Source: an uncultured Burkholderiales bacterium
GTDB taxonomy: Bacteria; Pseudomonadota; Gammaproteobacteria; Burkholderiales; Burkholderiaceae_C
Assembly (NCBI GenBank): GCA_903953985.1
Contig: CAJBLW010000283.1
Span: forward strand, 1 to 24,479
Direction of reading: 5' to 3'
DNA length: 24,479 nucleotides
Part shown: positions 1 through 7,413 of the stretch, piece after piece
Layout of the letters: each line of letters starts with the position of its first letter
Position numbering within the stretch: position 1 is the first letter of the stretch
Position numbers and translations under genes: made by a program
The notes under the pieces: model-generated
Seen by the model: the letters and a program-made list of their open reading frames with translations, nothing else
The model's database searches: none
What the model was told of the DNA's origin: nothing

Positions 1-120
1 GGGGGCGCTGCTGCGCTGGGGCAAACCGGTCACCACACCGCTCAGTTGCAGTTTGTCGAGGGCGTCAGAGACGGCGCACACATCCAGGCGGCGCAGGCGT
101 TGAACTTGAGAATCGGTCAT
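1..120 (-). CDS. RraA-family protein, N-terminal part (possible HMG/CHA aldolase)
   Basis: Only the first 40 codons are in the window; the gene runs off the left edge. The protein begins MTDSQVQRLRRLDVCAVSDA and continues with a LDKL-x-LSGVVTGL stretch. That 'D-ALDKLGL-G' pattern is typical of the N-terminus of RraA-like proteins, which include 4-hydroxy-4-methyl-2-oxoglutarate / 4-carboxy-4-hydroxy-2-oxoadipate (CHA) aldolases of the protocatechuate 4,5-cleavage and gallate pathways. The start ATG lies 33 bp after the CoA-transferase stop, with an AGGA-type ribosome site, so it looks like the next gene of the long minus-strand operon. A CHA aldolase would be the natural last step after the LigB-like and LigJ-like enzymes. 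The catalytic region is not visible, so the aldolase role is inferred from context; other RraA relatives have unrelated roles. Confidence 0.6.
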   Translation of the reverse strand, partial: MTDSQVQRLRRLDVCAVSDALDKLQLSGVVTGLPQRSSAP

Positions 121-153
121 GTCAGCAGCTTCCTGATCAGGCGTGTTAAAAAG

Positions 154-1335
154 TCATCCAACAACACCAGCCACATGGGCTTGTGCAATTTCATCTGGGG
201 TCAAGCCAATAGAGGCCAGCACTGCATCGGTATTGCTACCTAATTTCGGTGGCCCTTGACGCACGGATAGACGGACCCCGCCGATCATGATGGGCAACAA
301 CGGTGTGCTGACATGGCGGCCATCGGGCAGTTCTATCTCGGCCAAGCCGTGCGTTGCTTTCAAGTGCGGATCGTCAAACAATTCGTGCGGCGCACGGATC
401 GGCGAGTACGGCAGTCCGGCCATTTCAAACGCAGCGCCCAGTTCTGCTGCGGACCACGTCGATAAACGCTCACGCAGCAAGGGCATCATCCAATCGCGCG
501 CCGTCACGCGCAGGTTATTGCTTTCCAGTCGCGCATCTTGGGCCAGATCATCAAAATTGAAACGCTTGCAGAAGATGGCCCATTGGGTGTCAGAAACCAC
601 CGCCAGAAAAATCTGTTCGCCCTGCGCCACGGTGAAAACATCGTAGATGCCCCAGGCGGAAATTCGGCTCGGCATGGGTGAGGCCGGCTTGCCTGTCATT
701 GCAAACTGCATCATATGCGTCGCCATTAGGAATACATTGTTTTCATACAAAGAGGACAAGACCTCCTGCCCCTTGCCTGTGTGCTCGCGTGCACGCAAAG
801 CCGCCATCACACCGATGGCGCCAAACATGCCACCCATGATGTCGTTGACTGAGGCGCCTGCTCGCAAGGGACGACCTTGCGGGCCTGTCATGTAAGCGAG
901 GCCACCCATCATCTGAACGACTTCGTCCAGCGCAGTACGGTGCTCATAAGGCCCTGGCAAAAAGCCTTTGTGTGAGACATAGATCAGTTTTTTGTTGATC
1001 TGGCTGAGCGACGCGTAGTCCAACCCCAGCTTCTCCATGGTGCCGTTTTTAAAGTTCTCGCTGAACACATCCACGGTCGCGACAAGACGGCGCACAATCT
1101 CCTGGCCTTGCTCTGTCTGGGTGTCAATCGCGATGCTCTTTTTGTTGCGGTTAAAAGTCGGGAAGAAGCCCGTTCCTGAACCCATTAATCGTCGAGTAGC
1201 ATCACCTTGCAAGGGCTCGACCTTGATCACTTCAGCACCAAGATCTGCAAGGATCATTCCACAAGTGGGGCCCATCACCATGTGGGTGAATTCAAGGACT
1301 CGGATGCCATCGAGTGGCAGTTTCTGTTCAGTCAT
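154..1335 (-). CDS. Family III CoA-transferase (CaiB/BaiF)
   Basis: A 393-residue protein with the class III CoA-transferase layout: an N-terminal GIRVLEFTHMVMGPTCGMILADLGAEVIKVE stretch (residues 10-40) close to the family consensus, then a LDEVVQMMGGL segment. Asp137 there aligns by eye with the catalytic Asp that carries the CoA-exchange anhydride. Such enzymes swap CoA between an acyl-CoA donor and a carboxylic acid. The reading frame is open further upstream to 1479, but that part overlaps the HMG-CoA-lyase-like gene and lacks family similarity, so ATG 1335 is chosen; it overlaps the upstream stop by 8 bp, implying translational coupling. Pairing with the lyase suggests that it activates a dicarboxylic ring-cleavage product for cleavage. 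The true acid and CoA donor are unknown. Confidence 0.88.
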   Translation of the reverse strand: MTEQKLPLDGIRVLEFTHMVMGPTCGMILADLGAEVIKVEPLQGDATRRLMGSGTGFFPTFNRNKKSIAIDTQTEQGQEIVRRLVATVDVFSENFKNGTMEKLGLDYASLSQINKKLIYVSHKGFLPGPYEHRTALDEVVQMMGGLAYMTGPQGRPLRAGASVNDIMGGMFGAIGVMAALRAREHTGKGQEVLSSLYENNVFLMATHMMQFAMTGKPASPMPSRISAWGIYDVFTVAQGEQIFLAVVSDTQWAIFCKRFNFDDLAQDARLESNNLRVTARDWMMPLLRERLSTWSAAELGAAFEMAGLPYSPIRAPHELFDDPHLKATHGLAEIELPDGRHVSTPLLPIMIGGVRLSVRQGPPKLGSNTDAVLASIGLTPDEIAQAHVAGVVG

Positions 1336-2287
1336 AAGAGGTCGTTTTGCGTTCGGACTCACGGGCATACAGAAAGTCTTTGGGCAGACCGGCCTCAGCC
1401 ACCATGCCATACAACGGCTCTCCGACCAATCCGGCCTGCAAACACGCCCGTGCAGCAGCCATCCGCTGCAAATCGACACCCGTCTCGTAGCCCATGCTCT
1501 CCAGTAAAAAAACGAGGTCTTCGGTCACGATGTTGCCGCTGGCACCAGGGGCATAAGGACAGCCGCCCAAACCACCTTGACTGGCATCGAATGTAGTGAC
1601 TCCAGCATCCAAGGCAGCCACCACATTGGCCAGGCCCTGCCCACGTGTGTTGTGAAAATGCGCACCGCCCGCACGTTCGCCAAGCGTTGTCTGCAAGGCG
1701 CGAAAAAGACGGTGAACCTGCCGGGGCTGGGCATAACCGCTGGTGTCAGACAGCCCGACTTCATCAACGCCCGCCTCTGCCGCACGCCCGCACATGCGTA
1801 AAGTCTCGGCCTCTTCAACCCGACCGGCCAGCGTGCAGCCAAATGCCACCGACATGCCCGCCTCCACCACAACGCCCGGAAAGCGCTCACGCTTGAGCGC
1901 CATGATCGAGGCCAATTCGCTCATCACTTGGTCCCGGGTCTTGCGCACATTGGCGAGAGAATGAGCCTCTGTTACCGAGACAGGCACGGTGACCTTGTGG
2001 ACCCCGGCTTCAAAGGCTGCCACCGCGCCACGCAGGTTGGGCACCAGCGCAGCCACCTGCAGCCCAGGCAAACCGAGTGCATGTTCAACCACCGCCTTCA
2101 CATCGGCCATCTGGGGCAGCAGTGAAGCAGGCACAAAAGAGCCCACTTCGATTTCTCGCAAGCCCGCAGCGTGTAAAGCGCTGATCCAGCGACATTTATC
2201 CGGGGTGGACATCGTGCGTGCAATGGACTGGAGCCCATCACGCGGACCCACTTCGCTGATCAGCAGAACGGCGTTTGAGGTGTTCAT
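1328..2287 (-). CDS. HMG-CoA lyase-like protein
   Basis: A 319-residue TIM-barrel lyase of the DRE-TIM superfamily. Visible motifs match 3-hydroxy-3-methylglutaryl-CoA lyase: EVGPRDGLQ (residues 12-20) with the catalytic Arg16 and metal ligand Asp17; HFHNTRGQ with metal-binding His210 and His212; the signature GLGGCPYAPGASGNIVTED with Cys243; and Glu256. The usual HxHD is HxHN here. The family cleaves HMG-CoA to acetyl-CoA and acetoacetate, and relatives cleave citramalyl-CoA or similar 3-hydroxy-acyl-CoAs. It starts 3 bp after the FAD hydroxylase stop and overlaps the CoA-transferase start, so the two enzymes are probably made together and act in sequence: CoA transfer to a hydroxy-diacid, then C-C cleavage. 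The precise substrate cannot be read from sequence. Confidence 0.85.
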   Translation of the reverse strand: MNTSNAVLLISEVGPRDGLQSIARTMSTPDKCRWISALHAAGLREIEVGSFVPASLLPQMADVKAVVEHALGLPGLQVAALVPNLRGAVAAFEAGVHKVTVPVSVTEAHSLANVRKTRDQVMSELASIMALKRERFPGVVVEAGMSVAFGCTLAGRVEEAETLRMCGRAAEAGVDEVGLSDTSGYAQPRQVHRLFRALQTTLGERAGGAHFHNTRGQGLANVVAALDAGVTTFDASQGGLGGCPYAPGASGNIVTEDLVFLLESMGYETGVDLQRMAAARACLQAGLVGEPLYGMVAEAGLPKDFLYARESERKTTSYD

Positions 2288-2290
2288 GGG

Positions 2291-3481
2291 TCAGATGGGA
2301 GTGTTAACAGCATCGTAGCGATAGAGCCAGTCGTAACGCTCAAAAATAGGACTCTGGCTCCATTCGCTTTGCAGATACTTCTCGGCACGCGCCTCCGTCA
2401 CCAGCTCCTTGCTATGGAAGCGCTCGGTGTTCGCCGTGGCACCGCGCACCATGCGGCTGGTCCGCTCAATGCGCGCAGCTTCGTAACGTTGAAGCGCGGC
2501 GGGAACACCGGTCGAAGCGACGCCTTCCAGACAGCGCGCAAGCACCAAGCCGTCTTCAATGGAATGCACAGCACCTTGCGCGAGAAAGGGAAGCGTTGCA
2601 TGCGCAGCATCACCCAACAAGCTGACGCGACCCTGCGACCACTGCGCAATCGGATCGCGACAGGCCAGCGCCCACTTGAGCAGACTTGGCGAGAGTCGTA
2701 TCATGGTCAGCACATCTTCGTGCCAGCCCGCAAAGTCGCTCAGACACTCCTCGGTGGTGCCCGGAGCGCTGCCGCCGCTGTGGCTCCAAGTGCGGTCTTC
2801 CATCGTCGCCACGAAATTCATGATTTTTGACTTGTGAAGGGGGTAGGTCACAACATGGCCCCCCGGTCCGATCCAAGTCGATCCAACAGAAACCTGCATG
2901 TGAGCAGGCAGCGATTTCATCGGAATCAAGCTGCGCCAAGTGACCATGCCTGAGAACTCGGGGTTGGTGGGCCCCCACAAGGTGTTACGCACAACCGAGC
3001 GCACACCGTCAGCGCCGATCAGCGCATCGCCTCGGATGCTGCGCCCATCTTTGAGCTCAAGCTGTACCCCACCCTTATCCTGAGCCAGTCCCGCAACAGG
3101 GCAACCCAAATGGATGGCATTGGGCTTGAGTTTGCGCACCCTTTGCGCCAAAGCGCCATGCAGGTCGGGACGGTACACCGTGAGGTAGGGATAGCCGTAG
3201 TTTTCGACCACGGTTTTGCCCAGGCTGAACATGGGCCAGGGGCGTCCCGTGTTCCATAAACGAAATTCTTTACGTTCTGGGTTGCAGGACAATTCCTTGA
3301 GCTCTTGAAAGACCCCCAGCGCGTCAAGCACGCGGTTGCCGTTCGGACTGATCTGAATGCCCGCGCCAACCTCTTTCAGCTCTGTCGCTTGCTCGTAGAC
3401 ATCGACGTCAATTCCTTTTTGAAGTAATGCTGCGGCAGCGGCCAGTCCGCCTATGCCTCCACCAGCGATCAAAACATGCAT
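2291..3481 (-). CDS. FAD-dependent aromatic hydroxylase (3-hydroxybenzoate 6-/salicylate hydroxylase-like)
   Basis: A 396-residue group A flavoprotein monooxygenase. It has the N-terminal FAD fingerprint GGGIGG (7-12) with Glu30 ending the Rossmann motif, the DG motif GADGVRS (156-162), and the GD motif GRVSLLGDAAH (284-294) followed by an LPFLAQGA loop. Length and motifs fit single-component hydroxylases that use NAD(P)H and O2 to add a hydroxyl to phenolic acids, such as 3-hydroxybenzoate 6-hydroxylase, salicylate hydroxylase or 6-hydroxynicotinate monooxygenase. A gentisate-dioxygenase-like cupin and an FAH hydrolase lie just upstream, which favours gentisate formation from 3-hydroxybenzoate or an analogue (inference). 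A clear AAGGAGAG ribosome site (3486-3493) precedes ATG 3481. Confidence 0.85.
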   Translation of the reverse strand: MHVLIAGGGIGGLAAAAALLQKGIDVDVYEQATELKEVGAGIQISPNGNRVLDALGVFQELKELSCNPERKEFRLWNTGRPWPMFSLGKTVVENYGYPYLTVYRPDLHGALAQRVRKLKPNAIHLGCPVAGLAQDKGGVQLELKDGRSIRGDALIGADGVRSVVRNTLWGPTNPEFSGMVTWRSLIPMKSLPAHMQVSVGSTWIGPGGHVVTYPLHKSKIMNFVATMEDRTWSHSGGSAPGTTEECLSDFAGWHEDVLTMIRLSPSLLKWALACRDPIAQWSQGRVSLLGDAAHATLPFLAQGAVHSIEDGLVLARCLEGVASTGVPAALQRYEAARIERTSRMVRGATANTERFHSKELVTEARAEKYLQSEWSQSPIFERYDWLYRYDAVNTPI

Positions 3482-3512
3482 GATGCTCTCCTTGTTGGGA
3501 TATGAATGCGGG

Positions 3513-4499
3513 TCACTCCGCCTTGATGTCGGCCTTGCGGATCACCTCGGCCCAGGTGTCCACTTCTTGATTGAAAAAAGACTTGAACTGTGAAAGAGTC
3601 AAGGTGGAGGCGATGGCTCCGCGCTGTTTCAGGAATTCCTCGAGCTTGGGTGAGGCCATCACCTTGCGCACGGCAGCGTTGAGTTTTTCCTGCACATCCG
3701 GGGCAACGTCGGCACGGGCAAACATGCCAAACCAGGTGCTCACGTCAAAAGCGGCGAACCCCGCCTCCTTGGCGGTGGGCACATCCTTCAGCGCGGCAAA
3801 GCGCTGTTCAGAAGTCACCAAGAGTCCGTTCATCTTGCCGCCAGAGATGTGCGGTACGAGATTGCCCGCATCCAGAAAAATCAGCTGTGTCTCATTCTTG
3901 AGCACGGACAGCATGGCGGGTGCCGCACCTTTGTAGGGAATGGGATTGAACTTGACGCCATTCTGGATCGAGAACAGCTCGCCGGCCAGCCGAGTCGACG
4001 TGCCAGCGACAGCCATGTCCATGGCATTTGGGTTCTTGCGAGCATAAGCCACCAGTTCGCTGGCGGTGCGCACTGGCACGGAAGGATGAACGCCGATGGC
4101 AAATGGCAAGCGCATGAATTGCGCAATCGGTGCGATGTCCGTTTTGGGGTTGTACTTGGCCTTGTAGAGGGTCGGGTTGATGGCCGAAGCCGGCGTGTCT
4201 GACAACAATGTGTAGCCATCGGAGGGCGCGTTCAAAAACGCCGTCATGGCGATCATGCCCATCCCGCCCGTTCGATTCTCGACCACCACGTTCTGGCCCA
4301 GTTCCACTTTGAGTCCCTCTGCGACGAGTCGAGTGGTGACATCCACCAAACTGCCTGGATCGTAGGGTGTCACGATTCGAATCACGCGCTCGGTGGGATA
4401 AGCCCCTTGCGCATGGGCAAAAGGGATCGCCCCAAAAACGGCGAGCGCACTGCACGCAGCGACGAAACCGCGGCGGCGAAAAGACTGTGAAAAATTCAT
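3513..4499 (-). CDS. Tripartite tricarboxylate transporter binding protein (TctC/Bug family)
   Basis: A 328-residue periplasmic binding protein. It begins with a signal peptide: an Arg-rich start, a hydrophobic core, and an AHA-Q cleavage site near residues 28-31. The mature part shows Bug-family features, including YPTERVIRIVTPYDPGS near the start, the NRTGGMG loop, an APSDGYTLL segment, and an IPYKGAAPAM stretch. Bug proteins bind small carboxylates, including aromatic acids, for TctAB-type uptake or for sensing. No tctA or tctB membrane gene is present in the window, as is usual for orphan Bug genes of Burkholderiales. The start is well supported by AAGGAAA (4505-4511). It sits between the cupin and the FAD hydroxylase, 15 bp and 31 bp away, so it is probably co-transcribed and linked to the aromatic substrate. 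Confidence 0.92.
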   Translation of the reverse strand: MNFSQSFRRRGFVAACSALAVFGAIPFAHAQGAYPTERVIRIVTPYDPGSLVDVTTRLVAEGLKVELGQNVVVENRTGGMGMIAMTAFLNAPSDGYTLLSDTPASAINPTLYKAKYNPKTDIAPIAQFMRLPFAIGVHPSVPVRTASELVAYARKNPNAMDMAVAGTSTRLAGELFSIQNGVKFNPIPYKGAAPAMLSVLKNETQLIFLDAGNLVPHISGGKMNGLLVTSEQRFAALKDVPTAKEAGFAAFDVSTWFGMFARADVAPDVQEKLNAAVRKVMASPKLEEFLKQRGAIASTLTLSQFKSFFNQEVDTWAEVIRKADIKAE

Positions 4500-4514
4500 C
4501 GTTGTTTCCTTCTT

Positions 4515-5453
4515 TTAACGGCCATACAAAAAATCAAACGCCCGCATCACGGGTTCGTCACTGACGCGCACCAGATGCGCGTCTTCCATCACGTGGTGCT
4601 GATAGGGCTGCCAACTCGGGACAGCCAGCACGTCACCCTTTGACCACTTGAATTCGTGGTCCCCAATGCGGCTGGTGCCGGAACCTGATAGGACCGTAAA
4701 AACGGCATTCGCGGTGGTCTTGTGCAGTGTCGAATCAAAGCCTGCGCTCATACGCTGAACATGAACGGCGATGGTTTTCATGGCCGGAGATCCGAGCTCG
4801 ATTTCACGCTCGGCAGTGCCATTCGCTGGAGATTCGGTCTGCGCATCCAGACGATGGACAGAATTTTCCCAACGGAAGGCGAGCGGAGACGATGCCACGT
4901 TCTCCTTCACAGGCTCACAGCGCTCGGGATGGTGTTCAAAGAACATCGGCTCCAACAAATGGACCAAGGGCACATCCAGCACGTCAACCCAAAAACACTC
5001 GTCAGGACCAATGGCTTCGTGCGAATGCCAGTGCCAGCTGGGGGTTAGCAGCACATCACCCGGACGCATTTCGACGCGCATGCCATTGACCACCGTGTAC
5101 GTGCCATGCCCTTCCAGAATAATTCTCAGTGCATTCGGGGTGTGGCGGTGCGAGAGCGCGTTTTCCCCTGGCTTGATCGACTGATAGGCCGCCACCAAGG
5201 TTCGCACGGTCGAGTACCAGTTGCCCTGCAATGGATTGGTCAATGTCAGGTTGCGACGCTCAGCCAAGTGGTGATCCACCAGGTGGCCTGCGGCTTCGAG
5301 GATGGGTTTGACCTCCGCATAACGCCAATGAGCAGACAGAAAATTGGCCTTCGGCTCTGGCCAAAGTGAGGGTTGACGGCGATGCCATCCCCCTTCCATG
5401 TTCAGATGTTCAATGGCGACATAGAGTTCTTCGAGTGTTTTCATGGTGATCAT
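4515..5453 (-). CDS. Gentisate 1,2-dioxygenase-like bicupin
   Basis: A 312-residue two-cupin protein. The N-terminal cupin carries HRHTPNALRIILEG and GDVLLTPSWHWHSHE; His102, His104 and His143 have the spacing of the Fe(II) ligands of the gentisate/salicylate 1,2-dioxygenase family. A second cupin with an IGDHEFKWSKGDVLAVPSW stretch fills residues 235-290. The family opens gentisate, 1-hydroxy-2-naphthoate or salicylate rings between the carboxyl-bearing carbon and its hydroxylated neighbour. The protein is somewhat shorter than typical members (about 340-370 residues). ATG 5453 overlaps the FAH stop as ATGA; ATG 5444 is an alternative three codons later. Its FAH-hydrolase and FAD-hydroxylase neighbours fit the gentisate pathway. 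The exact substrate could be a substituted gentisate. Confidence 0.8.
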   Translation of the reverse strand: MITMKTLEELYVAIEHLNMEGGWHRRQPSLWPEPKANFLSAHWRYAEVKPILEAAGHLVDHHLAERRNLTLTNPLQGNWYSTVRTLVAAYQSIKPGENALSHRHTPNALRIILEGHGTYTVVNGMRVEMRPGDVLLTPSWHWHSHEAIGPDECFWVDVLDVPLVHLLEPMFFEHHPERCEPVKENVASSPLAFRWENSVHRLDAQTESPANGTAEREIELGSPAMKTIAVHVQRMSAGFDSTLHKTTANAVFTVLSGSGTSRIGDHEFKWSKGDVLAVPSWQPYQHHVMEDAHLVRVSDEPVMRAFDFLYGR

Positions 5454-6343
5454 TTCTGCTTGATGATGTTTGGCGTATAGGGTTGAGCAAACACAGGGGT
5501 TCGTCCCATGTCCCCTTGCGTGACCTTCACGTTCATCTCGCCCACACGGTCAATGACGATGCGGATAGTGTCGCCTTCTTTCACAGGGCCAACACCGGCA
5601 GGCGTTCCAGTGGCAATGATGTCGCCCGGGTACAAGGTCATCACAGCCGCCGCCATTTGCACCATGCCGGGGATATCGAGCACCAAATCGCGCGTATTGG
5701 CATGTTGCTTGAGCTCGCCGTTGACCCAGAGCTTCATCTCCAGTGCCGTGGGATCGCCCACTTCATCGGCCGTTGTGATCCACGGGCCCACAGGGCAAAA
5801 GGTATCAAAGGCTTTTCGAAAGACACGTTCTTCTTTGCCGCGCACGACCATGTCGAGCAAACAAGCATAACCAAACACGACGTCCTGCCAATCTTCGCGT
5901 TTTATGCCGCGACACTCTTTACCGATGACGATCCCCAACTCGGCCTCGTGGTGCACTTCGCGGCCAGGCACCACCGGCAGCTGGATCGGCTCACCCGCAC
6001 CGGACAAGGACGATGGCGGCTTCAAGAAAAAGCCCTGGTGATCGGCCCGGTAACCCGCTTGCATTTCTCGCCCGTGATCGTGGTAATTGACGGGGTAGGC
6101 GATGACTTTGTTAGGCCAAGGGATTGGGGTGCGCAATACGACTTTATCCAGGGGGATGCGCGGCAAGGTGTGCAAAGCCTGCTCGATCATTGGGCGATGG
6201 GTGCTGATTTGGGCGATCAACTGATTCATGCCGACAGGGGGCCATTCGCCGGCGTCTTGCCCAATCAGGTCGGTAACATCCACCAGATACGCCTCATCGA
6301 CCACAACCCCGATACGTCCTTCGTTGAAACGGGTAATTTTCAT
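5450..6343 (-). CDS. Fumarylacetoacetate hydrolase-family enzyme (fumaryl-/maleylpyruvate hydrolase type)
   Basis: A 297-residue FAH-fold protein. The conserved segment NYHDHGREM (87-94) is followed by HHEAELGIVIG, in which Glu133 and Glu135 are metal ligands, and Asp164 in CLLDMVVRGK supplies the third. A C-terminal GTPAGVG loop is also present. These enzymes hydrolyse or hydrate 2,4-dioxo acids made by aromatic ring cleavage. The adjacent gentisate-like cupin makes fumarylpyruvate or maleylpyruvate hydrolysis the most likely reaction; 2-oxo-hept-3-ene-dioate-type chemistry is an alternative. The frame is open upstream to 6481, but that stretch overlaps the amidohydrolase gene and has no family character, so ATG 6343 (MKITRFNEG) is taken as start. 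The gene ends in an ATGA overlap with the cupin. Confidence 0.85.
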   Translation of the reverse strand: MKITRFNEGRIGVVVDEAYLVDVTDLIGQDAGEWPPVGMNQLIAQISTHRPMIEQALHTLPRIPLDKVVLRTPIPWPNKVIAYPVNYHDHGREMQAGYRADHQGFFLKPPSSLSGAGEPIQLPVVPGREVHHEAELGIVIGKECRGIKREDWQDVVFGYACLLDMVVRGKEERVFRKAFDTFCPVGPWITTADEVGDPTALEMKLWVNGELKQHANTRDLVLDIPGMVQMAAAVMTLYPGDIIATGTPAGVGPVKEGDTIRIVIDRVGEMNVKVTQGDMGRTPVFAQPYTPNIIKQK

Positions 6344-6374
6344 GGGTACTCCAGCTTGTTGGTAGATAAACGGA

Positions 6375-7373
6375 TCAGCGCGCCAGGCCAAAAACCTTGC
6401 GTGCGTTGTCTTCGAAAATAAGCTGCTTGTCGGCGGCACTGAGCCAGTCAAAACCGGCGATGACGGGACGGATGTCGTCACGGGTGCGGCCTGTCGATGT
6501 ATCTACCGTGGAGCCAACGCCTGGGCACTCCGAACCAAATAGGCAGCGATCCGCGCCTACCGTTTTGATGAGCAGGCGCAAGGCCTCTTCGGAATAAAGC
6601 ACCGTGTCAAAGTAAATGTTGCGCATTCCGTCCAAGAAATCCAAGCCCCGGCGACCGGCGCTTGATTGAAAGCGCCCAATTTGGTAAGGGATGGAGCCGC
6701 CGCCATGCGAACAAACCACTTTCAAGTTTGGGAAATCTTTGAACACATCGGAATGCACCAAGCCATAGACGGCTATCGATTCCTCATTCACAAAATGCAG
6801 TGTGTACGGGCTGCGCGGAGAATGTGATCCGGTCGCGTGGATGTGCATCGGAATGTCGAGCTCGCACAATTTTTCGTAGAGCGGATACCAATAGCGGTCA
6901 CCCAAGGGCGGGGCTTCGGTGCCCGTATTTTCATAGGGATCAGGGTTGAGCAAAACGCCACGAAAACCCATCTTGACGCAGCGTTCCAATTCGGGAATCA
7001 CCGCTTCAATAGGGTCCCCCGCGACCTGCGGCAGACCTGCAATCGGCACAAAGGTATCAGGAATCAGTTGAACAGTGCGCGCGATGATGTTGTTGGTCTC
7101 TTCCGTGAACCAATGCACCAGCTTTCCGGGCTTGGCGCTGTGCATCATCTGAAACGGACGCGGAGACAGCATCTGCAAATCTGTGCCTACACGTTTGAGC
7201 ATGTCCACGTGACCTGCAGGACCCATTTCTTTACGGTTTGCGAAGAGCAAGATGTCTTCATCAGAGATGGGTGGCATGCGCCGGCCGTGGGCACCGAGGT
7301 GGGACAAGAGATTGGCTTTGTAGACCCACAGGTCAGAGGGTGGGCTAACGTGACCGTGGCAATCGATGATCAT
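6375..7373 (-). CDS. Amidohydrolase, 4-oxalomesaconate hydratase (LigJ)-like
   Basis: A 332-residue Amidohydrolase_2 protein starting MIIDCHGH, which gives metal-ligand candidates His6 and His8. Further candidates are His179 in PMHIHATG, His223 in CSHGGGSIPYQIGR and Glu282 in CLFGSECPGVGS. A Glu rather than the common Asp at the last site, with the GGGSIPYQ and DDIRPVI stretches, resembles 4-oxalomesaconate hydratase (LigJ) of the protocatechuate 4,5-cleavage and gallate pathways, which hydrates 4-oxalomesaconate to CHA. Relatives include 2-amino-3-carboxymuconate semialdehyde and resorcylate decarboxylases. ATG 7373 is preferred over an upstream frame extension because of AAGGA at 7381-7385. 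A LigB-like dioxygenase lies just upstream and an RraA-like gene ends the operon, together matching a gallate-type route. Confidence 0.75.
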   Translation of the reverse strand: MIIDCHGHVSPPSDLWVYKANLLSHLGAHGRRMPPISDEDILLFANRKEMGPAGHVDMLKRVGTDLQMLSPRPFQMMHSAKPGKLVHWFTEETNNIIARTVQLIPDTFVPIAGLPQVAGDPIEAVIPELERCVKMGFRGVLLNPDPYENTGTEAPPLGDRYWYPLYEKLCELDIPMHIHATGSHSPRSPYTLHFVNEESIAVYGLVHSDVFKDFPNLKVVCSHGGGSIPYQIGRFQSSAGRRGLDFLDGMRNIYFDTVLYSEEALRLLIKTVGADRCLFGSECPGVGSTVDTSTGRTRDDIRPVIAGFDWLSAADKQLIFEDNARKVFGLAR

Positions 7374-7413
7374 GTGAATATCCTTGTAAAAGGGGAATGA
7401 ACGGGTGTTTGAG

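Noticed and set aside
132..141. Palindrome CCTGATCAGG before the RraA-like gene
   Set aside because: Only 10 bp and overlapping the ribosome site region; expected by chance in a window of this size.
1336..1479. Upstream extension of the CoA-transferase frame
   Set aside because: These 48 codons lie inside the lyase gene and encode a Cys/Trp/Arg-rich stretch unlike the family; the true N-terminus begins at ATG 1335.
5483..6421. 312-codon plus-strand open frame opposite the FAH-family gene
   Set aside because: Shadow frame; His/Asp-rich sequence without domains, opposite conserved metal-ligand motifs.
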